Assembly (NCBI GenBank): GCA_022813625.1
Contig: JAKLMB010000003.1
Location: 1,612,001 to 1,676,000, forward strand
Direction of reading: 5' to 3'
From: Aaosphaeria pasadenensis
Lineage: Eukaryota; Ascomycota; Dothideomycetes; Pleosporales
DNA: 64,000 bases
The position numbers and the translations under genes were made by a program. The notes under the pieces are model-generated. The model saw nothing but the letters and a program-made list of their open reading frames with translations, ran no database searches and had not been told where the DNA came from. Below are positions 11,774 to 24,750 of the stretch, piece after piece. Within the stretch, counting starts at the first letter, position 1, and the number at the start of each line of letters is the position of its first letter.

Positions 11774-14700
11774 ATGAAGCCCTGGCTGGATGACCTTTCA
11801 GAGGAATGGGTGCCTCAACCCGCACCCACGACCGACTCTCATTCCCCCGTCGATTCATCACCGAAACCATCAAAACAGAGCGTAATTTCAAAGCCGCAGA
11901 GCCGACTTCCCCGCTTGCGGCAATCGTCAGCCTCCTTCTCCGAAATATCAGTCCGCCAGGTCGCTCGAGACCTCAAACCTGCGAAACGAAGAAGCGCGCT
12001 GGTGGAGCGCAGCTTGAGCGACAATAACGTCCCCCCCGTCGCATCGGCCGACGTATCGGAGGTTGCCGGTAGCACCGTTACTTCTGGGGCATCTCTGGAT
12101 GAATCGTTCGTCTGCAATGGCACCGTAGAACAAAAACCCAAGTCGAAGTCGCCGGACAAGCAAGTCACTGAATACGACACACCGGAGTGGAGAAGGAGAC
12201 TGTTGAAGGGCGACATTGGATACGGCGATCAAAAGGACTTGTTCAGCCCAATGGGTCTCGAGAACATTTTCCAAAAACCAAGCGCTGAGCGATCGGATGC
12301 ACAAGCCAAGGAGAAGAGCAGGCTAGGGATGCTGAAGAAGATAAATGCTATACCGTCCAGTCCGCCGCCGTGGCCCACTGCCAAACCCTCACAGGCCGAG
12401 GAGGACCAACTGGTCGATGAGCTTCTTGATCTGTCAATCTCCAACGCTCAAGTTGAAGAAAACCATGATGCTTCTTTGAGTGAACAGTATGGACAGAGCT
12501 CCATAGGTGGATCACAAATTCGACACTCCACAAGTCAACCCAGCCAACGAACGATTAGCGGGCAGATCGAATTTGAGAATGAGAGTTTCAGCCCAGTATA
12601 TCTTACGACCAATTTGAAAGTGGGACAGAATGCTGCCCCAATTCCCAATTTCACTGGTTCAGAACTGGCAGATAGGCTCCGTCACATAGGTCCCCGACCT
12701 CCTACAGTTGGAATTCAGCCGGCCTCGGAAGGCAGCTCTTCAATTCAAAACACTCGTGAAGAATCTTCGTTCTCGAGGTTACAAGATATGTCCCTTCCAG
12801 AGGATCTCCCAGCTGGAACTCCCGACTTTGCTGATGTTGGTCGCTTTGTTGAGATGAGGAGAGGTGGTTACTCTCGCGACGGATCCTTTAGAAGACGACC
12901 GTTGAGTCCATCTCCTCAAGCGAAGCTTGCCACTCGACTATCAAGTACTGCAACGCTGAGTCGAATATCTGCTGCAGATGAGGATGAACAAAGTTCGAGC
13001 CCTACCAAAAGTCCTACTACTCCACACAGGCCACGGCAGTCCGATCATCTAAGCCCAGATCGGGCACGCACGTCTGGGAGTCCACTGAAGTTATTCGATG
13101 CACACGACACTTTCACAAGTAATCGTTTACAGCGAAGACTGAGCCAGCTAGACTATCGTGTCGAGCAGAGTTCTACAAACGATCAAAATAGCGATTCAAC
13201 GAAAATCCTTCAGAAGCAGACACGATTGACATCGGTAGAGGAGACGAGCGTTCATATGAGCACCGCTGGGCCATCGGACAAGAAACTACAAGCAGATGCT
13301 CTTGAGCCCGTTTCAGCAAACATTGAAAACTTTGGCCAGGGTGCCCTCGATCAGTATTCATTCCCCGAAGAACTTTCCATCCTATCATCACAGGCCTCGC
13401 AACTCGACAACAGTGGCCCAGACGGTTCTCCATCTATTGAAGTTGCACCTCCTGGGAGCCGACACCCTATGCGCTTTCAATATGATGATGGATCACCGCC
13501 GCCTCGAACTTCTTCCCGGGCGAAACGGCAGGGCTTGACGCGGATATCGAGTAGCCATCGAAGGACTAGCCAAACGCCTTCCCTGAAGCCAGGAGGGGCA
13601 GCTCAATCACCCTTGGACGAAGTGGAAAATGAGGACGTCGAACACGAATATGCGGAGGGCAAGCGCGGACCAACTTCTCCGTTCAAGAATCCTACCCCTA
13701 AGCGACGGAGAACATTACAAGCACTAGAGATAGAGGGTGATACTGTGGATTGCACTACAACAAAGCCTGTGCAAGATTCTCACGACGCCATGCAATCGGT
13801 CATCAGCCGAAAAAGAAAGGACGCTCGCCACGACCATTCGATGCATCTCGCAGATCCAGAGGTTTTGGCAAGGCGACAGATACTCAGACCACGAAACCCA
13901 ACACCAAGCCAGCGCAGGCGCGAGGAGGTGCAGGCAGAGATCCTAGAGGCAACAGAAGCATTCCTTCTCTCATCTCCAAAACTACACGCCATACGAGAAC
14001 AGCTTGACTCATCACCGGGCCCCGATTCTACATTTGAAGAGTCAAGAGCGACTGCAGTTGCAACACAGGTAGCAGCTTTTAGCATGAGAAGAACAGAAGT
14101 TGCACGAGACGAAAGTCGCAAGCGGTCTGTAACTACACAAGACTTTCTGGATGAAGCTCTGAAGATCATGGATTACATTCGGACAAAAGGTCGACCCATG
14201 AGCGGCCTAGCCAGTCTTGAAGAAACCGAAGCCGAATCGCCATTTGTACCAGATGAGGATGCGCCGCCGTCAACCCCACTATCATTTTCAAGACCTCCGA
14301 GCCGTGAGGGTCGCCAGTCGGAATGGAAGGAACCCAACAAGCGGGACCTGGATCCGACCGTTATCAGCCACCTCCGCCGTTACCAGGACAAGGAATCAGA
14401 TGAATTTATGGGGTCTTCTTTCCGTTCATTGCACCTGCCTTATGTGGGCGCAAGAGTTGCTCAGGATGAGAACAGCATAGTAGCAGAGCAGGATAATATC
14501 CGGATCACAGACAACCTAGACCGTCATAACAGGACGCCTAAGGATGCTACTGGCGGCCATGATTCACAGCCTAGAACAGGTGGAACTCATCCCTCAACCG
14601 GCTCATCCATGGCCCAGACCGTGGTTACTAGCGCATCCCGACGGTCAGACAATGTTACCACCATTGCTGCTGAAAAGGTCGCTCATCTTATACCGGAACA

Positions 14701-17229
14701 GATAGCAGGCATGAGTTTTGATCGCGAAAAGAATATTTGGGTTCGACAGAGAAGCATCACCAAGGAGGTTCGGACAGACGGAGACTTGAGCAACACTCTC
14801 GATAGTGAGGAGGATCCTTTCGGCAACATTCCCGATCTCAGCGTGGATGAAACGGCCGAATACCTCATGAACAACAAGAATCTATCCGCCAGGCCGCAAG
14901 CAACGGCAGAAACGTTTCTAGAGGACACGGAGGTTGTTCATGAGGATGAGGAAGTTCCCAGGCCTACAACGCGCGAAGGTCAATCTATTCCCCCTATCGA
15001 CAGCAGTTCGGTTCCTTCAAAAGTGTCCAACTTTGCCTGGAGCTTTCCCAAGACCGAGACAAGAGCCACATCTTGGAGCGATCAAGAGACGCAGCGTGGT
15101 GGTACTCAGAAGCTTCAACCGCCCCCTGTAACTTATGCAATCCCTGAAAGTGATGAGGCAGATGTCGAACATGAGATCAAGTACTTTGAGGGTCGTGGCA
15201 CGGCACCACCACCAGTACCGCAAGCCAAGATACGCGACATCACATTCTCTATTGATGAACAGGATTTCAGCATGACTGTCGAACAACAAGGACCTCGACA
15301 ACATCCGCGAGGCTGGTCGACAACAGGACCCAAAAGAAACCCTCGCAAGACCCCATTGTCTGGTGCCCGAACGCTGCCTAACCGCCAGAAAGCGGTGTTG
15401 AGGCCGAACAATGAGTTGGACACTGTGGAAGAGACATCTAATCGCAACTATCGGATGCAAGTATCAATGAATGTTTCCGCACCAGTCCTCCAGAAGCAGG
15501 ACATGCTGTTTCCACCATCATCGCCCGCAAAGGGGGATGTCACATTCATGCTCAGTGATCTTCCAGAGTTCACGTTGCATCAAGTGGACGAATGCGAACT
15601 ACCAGATCGAGTAGTGGTGAAACATGATGGTATTGGTTTCTCAAAGGCTCTCGAGGATCGTTACGCACAAGGTACTGCAGATCTTGTCAAGGCCTTGCAG
15701 GATGTTAAGCCCGATGAGCCCTACTGGGAGGATATCCGCGAAATCGATCTACACGACAGAAGTCTAGCAAATCTGCACCGTCTCGACGAGTTCTGCTATC
15801 GTCTTGAGACCCTTGATGTTTCTGACAATTCCATCAGTCAAGTCAAGGGGATTCCCGACTCGGTTAGGCGACTTCGAGCAGAGAACAATTGCTTGACCGG
15901 ACTCACGTCTTGGGGCAGCCTTTTGAATCTGCAGCATCTAGATGTGTCCGGTAACGATATCGACAGCTTGGATGGTCTGGGCGATCTTATCCATCTACGG
16001 ACGCTGAAGATTGACAACAACCGCGTCGAATCGCTAGAAGGCATATTCCATCTCGACGGACTGATGGAATTGAGTGCAAGCGGCAACTGCATTGAGTTTG
16101 TTGACTTCGCGAGATCAAATTTGTAAGTATGCTCACGGGCAGATCATGATCAACCCACTAAACGAAGGCTTAGGCAATCTCTCACGGATCTCAATCTTCG
16201 CGGAAACAATATTGTGGAAGTGAGGAACTTGCATCATCTCAAGCAGATTCGGCACTTGAACCTTGGTAGGTTACCATGACGGCCTGGACTCTTGCCAAAA
16301 ATTAACCCAACGTAGACGACAATGACATCGAAGCTTTCCCTATATGCGATGAGCTTGACGGACGATGCAATATGCTGAGGAGCCTACGATTGTGCAGGAA
16401 CGACATGTCTTCCTTGACGGTCGAGAGCCATTTCCCCAACCTGGAATCCTTGTATGTCGATGGCAATGCACTTTCCCACATTCCCGGGCTAGCTCGTCTC
16501 AAACACCTCCGCACGCTGTCGTGGAGAGAACAAAGTGTAGCGATCGATACCGATGCGAAGAACAGCGCAAGCGGGCCCTTTGGAAACGCAGACATCCGGA
16601 GTCTTTACCTTTCGATGAACCAGATGCGTACTCTGGAAGTCTCGCAACATCTGCTGAACTTGCAGCGACTTGAACTTTCTTCAATGGGGCTAGACGAGCT
16701 ACCAGACGACCTCGGACAGCTGATGCCAAACATTCGATCCATCAACCTCAACTTCAACTCCATCAAGGACCTCAGGCCGCTTCTGAACATCAAGCGACTC
16801 AACGAGCTGCTCATCGCTGGCAATAAGATCGCACGTCTGCGCACGAATCTCGCAGTCCTGGGTAAACTGACTACCTTGAAAAAGATTGACCTAAGGGAGA
16901 ACCCCCTTACACTACGATTCTACGCCCCAACATCAGAGAACCGAGTCTTGTCACTCAGACACAAGCCCATCCCCGTCGACGACGACACAGAGCGTTTCGT
17001 TCGGCCGGACGGCGATGCCGAGGCCGACAAGCAGTATCTGGAGAGGCTCGATTTCGAGACTCGACTTAGGCGGCGAGTGCAGGAGATTCTCCTCTGTACA
17101 AATTGCAAGAACCTCGAAGATCTCGATGGATTGCCATTCGACCGAGAACGAATCCTGGTCAAGGATGATATCTGGGAGCGTCTACTCTATCTCGGGGTGG
17201 TAAAGAAGTCGGAGAACACAGGGAGTTGA
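11774..17229 (+). CDS. CDC11: Septation initiation network scaffold Cdc11/Nud1 (SnaD-like)
   Basis: Spindle-pole-body scaffold that recruits the septation-initiation (mitotic exit) kinase cascade through Sid4-type anchors. Exons are 11774-16122, 16174-16265 and 16316-17229, giving 1784 residues. Both introns (51 and 50 nt) have GTAAGT or GTAGGT donors and TAG acceptors, and both interrupt leucine-rich repeats. The start MKPWLDDLSEEWVP matches the conserved N-terminus of filamentous homologues. Residues 1 to about 1300 are Ser/Pro-rich and disordered, with many SP/TP sites. LRRs of the LxxLxxLxVSxNxI type run from about residue 1320 to 1710 (for example LETLDVSDNSI, LQHLDVSGNDI, LRTLKIDNNRV), followed by an LRR-cap-like end. 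It is longer than yeast Nud1 (851) and fission yeast Cdc11 (1045) because of the N-terminal region, as is usual in filamentous fungi. Confidence 0.93.
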
Positions 17230-17985
17230 TTCACAAATGGAGAGAGAGAGAGACATGTTACTATCCTATCTATCATGGGAAAATTGCGGGACCTTCGGGT
17301 TCCCAAGGGAAACGGCGTTATGATGATTTTTGGTCGCTTGCATAGCCCTGGTGGCTCTTTGGGAAGGAAGGGCAACGGAGTTACACATATATCTTTTATC
17401 GGTGAAGAGGGAGGTGGTGTGGGTTGTAAGAGACATCATGCATTTTGTATTGGGGGTTATTAATGGCGTATAGATGGTGGCACATTGGTTGCGGGAACCC
17501 CCGGCAGGGAGCGATGTCTGATGAAATGTATCAATAATGACTATAATGGTATGAAACGAAACCACCTTCACAAGATATTCCAAAGTTCAGATGAGGTTTT
17601 GAGACGATGCATGTTGAAACGAGTGGTAAGACGCCACGACGCGTATGTGTCCCCAGTATTCTGCTGTTACTGTTTGTTGTGTGTAGTCTAGAATGGTCCA
17701 ATAGCCATTCATTGCAGTAGTGGGGGAAGGACGTGCTTGCTCAATCATCACCCATCAACCTCCGCTCCCCCTCGCTAAGCATTAACTCATATGGACTCGC
17801 CGTCGAATGAGATCGCTTCCTGCCTGCTACCCCGTGACCCCAATCTCCATCCCAAATCTACCCAAAAGAAAAGAAAAAGGTCACACTTACAAAACAACCG
17901 CTCGACTCCTCTCCCATTCTGCCGGAAAGTCCCAGAATGCTGCTCGTCTACCATACTTGAGAATCCGACATATTAAAAAAGTAAC
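17230..17985. other. Intergenic, Cdc11 3' end / She4 promoter
   Basis: No gene seen in 756 bp. A GA-dinucleotide run lies just after the Cdc11 stop (about 17239-17253). The She4 start is preceded by AAAAAGTAAC, with A at -3. Confidence 0.55.
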
Positions 17986-20469
17986 ATGGCCGCCACAGTC
18001 GAGGAAGAACGAGCCATCGAGCTTGCCCGCAGCGCCGGGGATAGCATCAAGGCCGGGAAGCTGTCGGATGCCGCTAGAGCCCTACGCGAAGCTGCTTCCA
18101 TTGCACCCGAACAGGCAGAAGTAAAGGCCGGATTCGAAGCGTTGAAGCAAGAGGAGGATAGCTCGCCATTGTTGTCGCTTTGCAGTAAATGGCTGCACAG
18201 CCGGGAAGAGGAGGACGGGGAAGCGGTGCTGGACTTGATCAGAGGGAAGACGCTAAGCATCAAGGACGCCGAGGGTGCGTTCGCCATCTTGACGGACTTC
18301 AAGGGCGAGGACGACGTGCTGGACCATGTTACTGGGATTCTGTTGGTTAATCCGGGGGCTCAGGCTTTGCTGGTTAAAGGTGTTATGGAGCATCCGACGC
18401 AGACGTACTACGAATTGTTCGAACGCGGAGACGATAGTATCGATAGTCTCCTCAAGGTTCTTCTGCAACGCCCGGCATGGCCATCGGATGAGGCATTCGT
18501 TCAGGGACATAGAGATTGCTTCATGTTATCTCTGGCCATGATGATGGAAGAGGCTCTCGAGCATCCCGAACGAGCAATGAAAGGTGTGGCGACGTTATTA
18601 GCCGCCCACGCTGAGCACCTCAAAGGCATCATCGATGCTGACAGCTTCGATGTCATATTGTCATCTCTAGATATCCGTCTTCCCAACAGTCTACGGAGTC
18701 AGGCCACGCTCGCCACTATCAAATTGTTCGAACTTGCTCCCGAGACAGCGCAGGGCCTAATCAACAAATTCGTCACAGACAGGGTCACGCGGTCGACAGC
18801 TGACGGCCTGGTTATTGCTTTCTCTGCTGCCGCAGCTATTTTCCCCATTACCACCGCATCAGCAGCTGCTCTGTTCCTCACAGAAGGGTTTGTCAGTTCG
18901 CTTCCTCAGCTCGTGCGGAGTAAGAAAAGTTCTCGCCTTGTCCATGCTTCTCTCGAACTCGTCAGTCAAGCCTGCATGGACAAGACATGCCGCGAAGCTG
19001 TGAACAGACATTGTCGAGAGTGGCTCGAAGAGATAGCTGCCACCGAACAGGACAGAAATCGTTCCAACCTCGCGGCGCTGGTACTGGTGAAATTAGGTGA
19101 GGAGCCGGCATCTGATGGACCTCAGATCATAGTTCCCGGTGCAGCCAAGGTGGATCAAGACGACCTTCTTTTACGTTTCAAATCCATGGTTATATCATCT
19201 TCAGAGACAGGGTCCAAGAAAGACCCCGTAGAAGGTCTTGCTTTTGCTTCGCTCAAGCCCAAGGTTCGCGAGACACTTGCAAACGATCCCAAATTCCTCC
19301 GCCGCCTCATTGAGACCTTGAAGGAACCCCAGGTATCTGCCGAAGTACTGTTCGGTGGACTCACCATCCTCACGAACCTGACTGCCTATCTACCACTTCA
19401 ATCCGAGGAAGAGAAGCGCATGGCAGAGTTGAAAGCATATGCCGCAACGCGTAAACCCACCGAACCAGATCCGCTCCTGGACGAAGCCCATGTTACTGCA
19501 CGCTGCAAACATGTCCTCGACGCTGGGACAGTCCCCGTCCTCGTCTCCATCAGCAAGAAGGGCAGCCCAGCCGTGATATCTCACGCCCTCCAAATCGTCC
19601 TCTCACTCTCCGCCGGCAAACTGCACCGCGGCACTCTCGCCCAGCAAGGCGCCGTGAAACTCCTCGTCCAAGTCTATGACCACATAACCACCACCGAATC
19701 CTCCCCGCAACCATCCTCCACCCCATCCTTCCCTCCCACCACCAAAACCACCGCCGCCCAAGCCCTCGCCAGGATCCTCATCTCCATCAACCCCTCCCAC
19801 CTCTTCAACTCGGCCCTCCCCTCCACCTCCGCCATCCGCCCACTCTTCTCCCTCCTCACCCCGACCGAAGCCTCCTCCTGGCAACTCCACGCCTTCGAAT
19901 CCCTCCTCGCCCTCACCAACCTCGCCTCGCTCGACACCCCGACCCAAGACACCATAATCCGCACCGCCTTCGACACCGTCAACGACGACCTGCTCCTCTC
20001 CTCCAACTCCCTCGTGCGCCGCGCGGCCGCAGAGCTAATTTGCAACCTCATGGCCTCCCCGCTCGGCATCGAGAAGTTCGCCGACGGGTCCCCCCGCGCC
20101 AACCAGCGCCTCCAGGTCCTCCTCGCCATCACGGACGTCGACGACGAGCCCACGCGCTCCGCTGCCGGCGGCGCGCTCGCCATGCTGCTTTCGTTCGACG
20201 AGGCGGTCGAGCAGGTGCTTAATCAGCCGAAGGGGGTGGATTACTTGCTTAATTTGTGTAGGGATGAGAACGAGGATGTCAAACATAGGGGTGTGGTGTG
20301 TGTAAGGAGTATTATCGGTGCGGAGGGAGAGGTGGGGGACAGGGCGATGAGGGAGGTTAGAGAGAGGGGGGGTGTGGATGTGTTGAAGGGTTTGCTGAAG
20401 GAGTCGAGGAGGCAGGAGGTGCTTGCGCTGGGCGTGGAGACGCTGAAGATTTTGCTGGGGCAGGAGTGA
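17986..20469 (+). CDS. SHE4: UNC-45/Cro1/She4 myosin chaperone
   Basis: Uninterrupted 827-residue gene. UNC-45/CRO1/She4 proteins are armadillo-repeat chaperones that fold and stabilise myosin motor domains, for actomyosin ring function and polarised growth. Residues about 10-60 (ERAIELARSAGDSIKAGKLS, AARALREAASIAPEQAE) form a short helical repeat resembling a remnant TPR. The central UNC-45/Cro1/She4 domain lies at about residues 330-540, and armadillo-like helices continue to the end (LVRRAAAELICNLMASPLG, RSAAGGALAMLL, DVKHRGVVCVRSIIG). There is no HSP90-binding TPR clamp like that of animal UNC-45, as in other fungi. Codon style changes abruptly inside the gene: from about 19590 to 20170 nearly every codon ends in C, and after about 20210 codons end mostly in G or T. 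The reading frame stays intact. Confidence 0.93.
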   Translation: MAATVEEERAIELARSAGDSIKAGKLSDAARALREAASIAPEQAEVKAGFEALKQEEDSSPLLSLCSKWLHSREEEDGEAVLDLIRGKTLSIKDAEGAFAILTDFKGEDDVLDHVTGILLVNPGAQALLVKGVMEHPTQTYYELFERGDDSIDSLLKVLLQRPAWPSDEAFVQGHRDCFMLSLAMMMEEALEHPERAMKGVATLLAAHAEHLKGIIDADSFDVILSSLDIRLPNSLRSQATLATIKLFELAPETAQGLINKFVTDRVTRSTADGLVIAFSAAAAIFPITTASAAALFLTEGFVSSLPQLVRSKKSSRLVHASLELVSQACMDKTCREAVNRHCREWLEEIAATEQDRNRSNLAALVLVKLGEEPASDGPQIIVPGAAKVDQDDLLLRFKSMVISSSETGSKKDPVEGLAFASLKPKVRETLANDPKFLRRLIETLKEPQVSAEVLFGGLTILTNLTAYLPLQSEEEKRMAELKAYAATRKPTEPDPLLDEAHVTARCKHVLDAGTVPVLVSISKKGSPAVISHALQIVLSLSAGKLHRGTLAQQGAVKLLVQVYDHITTTESSPQPSSTPSFPPTTKTTAAQALARILISINPSHLFNSALPSTSAIRPLFSLLTPTEASSWQLHAFESLLALTNLASLDTPTQDTIIRTAFDTVNDDLLLSSNSLVRRAAAELICNLMASPLGIEKFADGSPRANQRLQVLLAITDVDDEPTRSAAGGALAMLLSFDEAVEQVLNQPKGVDYLLNLCRDENEDVKHRGVVCVRSIIGAEGEVGDRAMREVRERGGVDVLKGLLKESRRQEVLALGVETLKILLGQE

Positions 20470-20808
20470 GTGGGGAGGGTGTCGGATGTAGGAAGTGAAT
20501 GAAAAGCGATGTGGAAGCGGTACGGTATGTAGATATCGTCACAGTCTTTATTTATTGTATGTGTGTATAAAATCATGAATATATCTCAAAAAGTCCTGAA
20601 GCGTCACTAGGAGTGGGGGATACGCAGAAATACAGTACATCATCATTCTGCAAATGGAACACCTGGAAATCTCGAAACGTTCGCTCACAAAATGATATTG
20701 GACTACGTTCATTACTACCATTTCTAGACCTAACATGACAATTCCAGCATAGTTCGTCTCATTGTATTTTCTTTCCTGCCAAAGCTCTCTTCATCGTCAG
20801 TGAATCAA
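20470..20808. other. Convergent 3' regions of She4 and TRAPPC11
   Basis: 339 bp between two converging stop codons. It is AT-richer than the flanks, with ATTTATTG at about 20548. No gene or clear terminator hairpin is seen. Confidence 0.5.
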
Positions 20809-23800
20809 TCAATCCTCCGCAACCCACAGCCCAACGCTCTTCTTATCCGCCCCAAGCATGAACCCCTCCGTCGGCAGCACCTTGAGCGTCTTATTAAAAT
20901 ACCTATCCACGACCCTGAGCTGCGGCTCTATCCACGCACCCTTCACCAGCGGCAGGAGGTTATACTCGACCGTTTGTCTGCTCATGGGCAGCAGGTGCAG
21001 GATCTTGAGTTTGGGCCCGCTGAAGCCGAATTCCTCGGAGGCTTCCATGGACAGCTCGAAGGTTAGGAAGTGCATGGTGGGGTTCTCGAGCGTGTAGTAG
21101 ATGTGTAGGACGGAGTGGACGTCCGGGGAGGGGATGGCGGTGGCAAGGACGCGGGGTTCGCTGGATTGGATGGGGAGACGGGGGATCGCGAGGGTGCTGG
21201 TTACGATGGGTGGAGGGTCTTGCGTGCTGGTATCGGTGGTGGGGCTGGGACGTTGCCAGGTGATGTTTAGGATCAGGTCTAGGGATGTTGGGCGACGTTC
21301 TTCGAGGTCGAGTTTGCGGCAGTCGATTGAGAAGCTGCGTTCGGTGATTTCTTGCGGGTTGATGGGGGAGTCGGTGGCGGCGAACTCTTTGGTCGTGGTG
21401 CTGGTTGTGCCGCCGTGGACGGCGCGGGTCTCGAGGGCCATGTCTTTGATGATGAGGGTTTCTTCGGCGAAGGAGGCTACTTTGGCTTTCAGGTTCCATT
21501 TTTGGGCGAGGCCGAAGGCGTTGCTGTCTGCGTCGCTGCTTGGTTCTTGGGCTTCTTGGTATTTGAAGTAGCTAGGCCATGGGTCAGGATGGACACGGGG
21601 AAGGAACTCATAGTTGGCTTCGAATGGTGCATTGAAGATGAGATCAGAAATCATAGTCTTCGAAATTGGGATATCGCGATCGCTCAGCACATGGTAGATG
21701 ACCTTGACTTCTAACGCGTAATCTGAAGGGTCAGACGGAGCAGTGAAAACAATCCTCTCGGTGGTCTTCGCATTCTGAGCTAGGCGGCCGACCAGGTGGC
21801 CAGGAAGGTCAACATTATCAGAACCATCAAGTGGTGGAGGTGCTTCCTTCATTGGCGAGGACGCATCGTGGCCAACCCAAGAATATCCTAGTGTATCCTT
21901 GGATCGACCGAGTAATCTGACCTCCAGAACAGCTTCAGTTTCCTCCTCTTCCTTGTTAGTAATTTCGATATCTAAGCTGACAGGTTCGTCCGTATAGTAC
22001 TGTTCGCGAATATCTGGAAAGCGGATCTCCATCTTGGGTGGTTTGGGCAATACTTTGATAGCTATTCCGGAGTCTCTGTTCAGCATGCGTGCTTTGATCT
22101 GTGATCCTGATTCTAGCCACCAGGTCGGTCGTTCATGAGTCAATGCCATGTCCGAGCAGACGAGGTCAAATCGAGTCGTTGCGATTTCGAAACTGCTCGT
22201 GACTGCATCGACGTCACCGGCTTCGCGGAAGATGATTGGAAAATTGAAGACTTTAGTCTGTCCTGGATGAATAGTCAAGTCCGATAAGCCTGACCATCGA
22301 GGTTTATGTGGGTGATTAGTCGCTTCTTCGAAGGTGCAATTGTATATTCTCGAAGCCTTTTCTTCTACGTCATTTGCTTCGTGGGACAGTTGAACTTCGC
22401 TGAGGCATCCTTTGAACTGGAACGTTAAAGTGGACAACGTAATGGGAGCGGAGCCCGGCCTAGCGTTGGAGGTAATAGAAATCTGGGTGGGCAAAGGCTC
22501 GCCGACGTTGCCCTCTCCTTCTGAAAATGTGAACGAAGTTGACACTGTATACATCAGACCAATCCCCGAAGACAAGGTTTGGAGAACTCACAGCAAGACA
22601 CAAACTCCTTCGTGCTCAAGCTAACACTAAGTTTGCCTTCTGCAGCGTCATCTTGTGGGAATACTGACAGACACGACATCAAGTCATGTTTGTACTTTGG
22701 CTTGGCCGCGAAAACTATTACAGGTCAGAAGGGGAAGAGATCGAGAAGGTTGATTTCTAGAGTGCACAGGAGACTCACCAGCGGAATTAAGCTCCCACTC
22801 AGTTGCGATATATGTTTCGGGATCACCAACGCGCAATGCGCACTCATGAAGGCCCCATAGTACTTCGGAGGCCAAGCCCCACCATCCTTCTCCTCTCCAG
22901 GACATGTTTTCCCAGAGCGGGCGAAGAACTTTGAAGGCTTCTTCATACTTCTTGACATGAAGAGCGCCCCTAGATACTTCCAATTGCATCTGTTCAACCA
23001 TTCGTAATTGTCCTCTATCCTCGAATTCCACAATGGCTTGGTGCAATTTCAAAATTATATCTTTCCAATGCTCAAACCCGCCGGGGTTTCCAGGAAGAGG
23101 AACCTCGAGATGTGGCTCTGGGACAAGGTAATGGTCATACATCTGATTCCGATTGGACACCTTCGCTGCCGGAGACATGCCTGGAGGTGTTCTGTCCTCT
23201 TCGGGAATGGCCCGAGCGAAGAAAGACCGCCTCTTTGCATGTTCCGCTGAGAGCCTGTACCAGTATCCTGGGTGGTGTAGCAACTCCCATGGAGGCAGCT
23301 TTTCGCCCACCGGTATTTGTTTCTCGGGCGGCGAGTAAGGTATGTCCATAGCGTCCACCGGATTGCCTGCATCAGATCCGATTTGCAGCGGTTTGAAGAT
23401 TGGTAGTTCGGCCCGGCGGATTAATTGAGCCATGATTTCAGCCCATCGTGATTCCCATGCCTCCCAGCCATAGTTAGAGGTCCCCTTTCCTCGCCGGTCG
23501 AGCAGATCCTGCATTTTGTTCTTGTACCTTACCCAAGTCTGAGCAGCAGATGTCGGATAACCGTTCCACAGCTGACACCGTATGTGTCGAAGAGCAATGT
23601 TATCGGCTAACAAACGAATCTCATCCCACCGGGGCGACCAGCTTGCGGTGGTTTCGAAGATTCCTTCCGAGCCAAATAAGAGGTCAAGGGCAATATTGTA
23701 ATGTCGCTGAGCTGCATCCATTTCCTGTCTGAACTCGGCAAAAACACCAAGCTTGAATTCGTAGCGGACATTCCATCCAGGGTGAGACAAAGTCTGAGAG

Positions 23801-24750
23801 GTTCCTCTCGTAGGAGGTGCTGTTGGTGGAGGTACTGTGCCACGGCCCTTCTTTCTTCGTGCATGCTTTGTGAGGTCTCTGTAATATTCAATACAAATGG
23901 GCTGCAGTGCCGACAATATTGAGTTGACGAAAGTTCGAACCTCTACTTGGGACGTATTAGGAGGCAAAAAGAAGAACGAATTCTTAGGATCTAGCCCTGT
24001 AGCACGTCGGATGGTGGCCAGTCTCTCATCGATATCAGGGGCCTCGAGAACTGTTTTATCGCTCAAGAGCACGACAGCAAGTCTGGTTCGGTGTTCCGAT
24101 TTGTGTATTTGAGCTTTGATCTTATTGATCTCCGTTTTCAATTGGTTATCATTGATACTCGAGCGATTCGGGTCTGAGGTAAATGGGAAGAAGGAGAGGA
24201 AGACTGCCGGTACATAGTGTTGATGCTTTGCAATCCAAGCAGGTGTCATAACGCCATCAGGGTATATGGTCGAAGCGGGAGACAATGGCGAAATTGGAGA
24301 ATGGAGGATCCATGAGTTGGCATTGGGGATTGAAGGGCTCAGTGGGGGAGATGAGCCAGACGATGAAGGCGAGTCAGCCTTCTTGGGGGGTAACTTGAAA
24401 TCCTTTTGGCGATGTCAGTCCCAGAACTCCAAATTGTTACAATTCAGGATACCCTGACCTACCCTCCCGACTGTCCGTATTTTATAACCCAACAAGCCGT
24501 CCGCCCGCTGCCCGCGCCTGCTGTTCCATGGCGCATTGCTGCTGTCTGCTTTCAGGAACTCCTGCAATAATTGTTTTGCTCGTTCATCTGTCACGGAAGG
24601 GATCTCGGAAGTAATAGATGTGGTCGCTCGGCCAGGCAACGCATCATGTACAGGAGGAGGCGGTCGAAGCTCTTCCTCTGTCGCACCTAGGCCAGATAGG
24701 AGGAGGAAGGGAAGGTTATGGTCTGCGTAGTCAAGTGGATATGCATCCAT
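20809..24750 (-). CDS. TRAPPC11 (foie gras/Gryzun) subunit of TRAPP
   Basis: TRAPPC11 is a TRAPP III tethering-complex subunit acting in ER-Golgi traffic and autophagy. Exons are 24463-24750, 22779-24402, 22592-22714 and 20809-22544, giving 1256 residues. The 60-, 64- and 47-nt introns have GTAGGT or GTGAGT donors and AG acceptors, and all joins keep frame (RTVGR-DFKLPP, LNSAG-VFAAKP, FVSC-LSTSFTF). The foie-gras domain is in exon 2, roughly residues 240-630. It includes AQRHYNIALDLLFG, a segment around IALRHIRCQLWNGY, and GRGALHVKKYEEAFKVL-like helices ending at GLHECALRVGDPETYIATEW. The Gryzun-type beta-sandwich region is roughly residues 690-1250 (DLTIHPGQTKVFNFP, GFSGPKLKILHLLPMSRQT, AWIEPQLRVVDRYFNKTLKV). 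Length fits fungal and animal TRAPPC11. It is divergent from RXT2. Confidence 0.93.
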
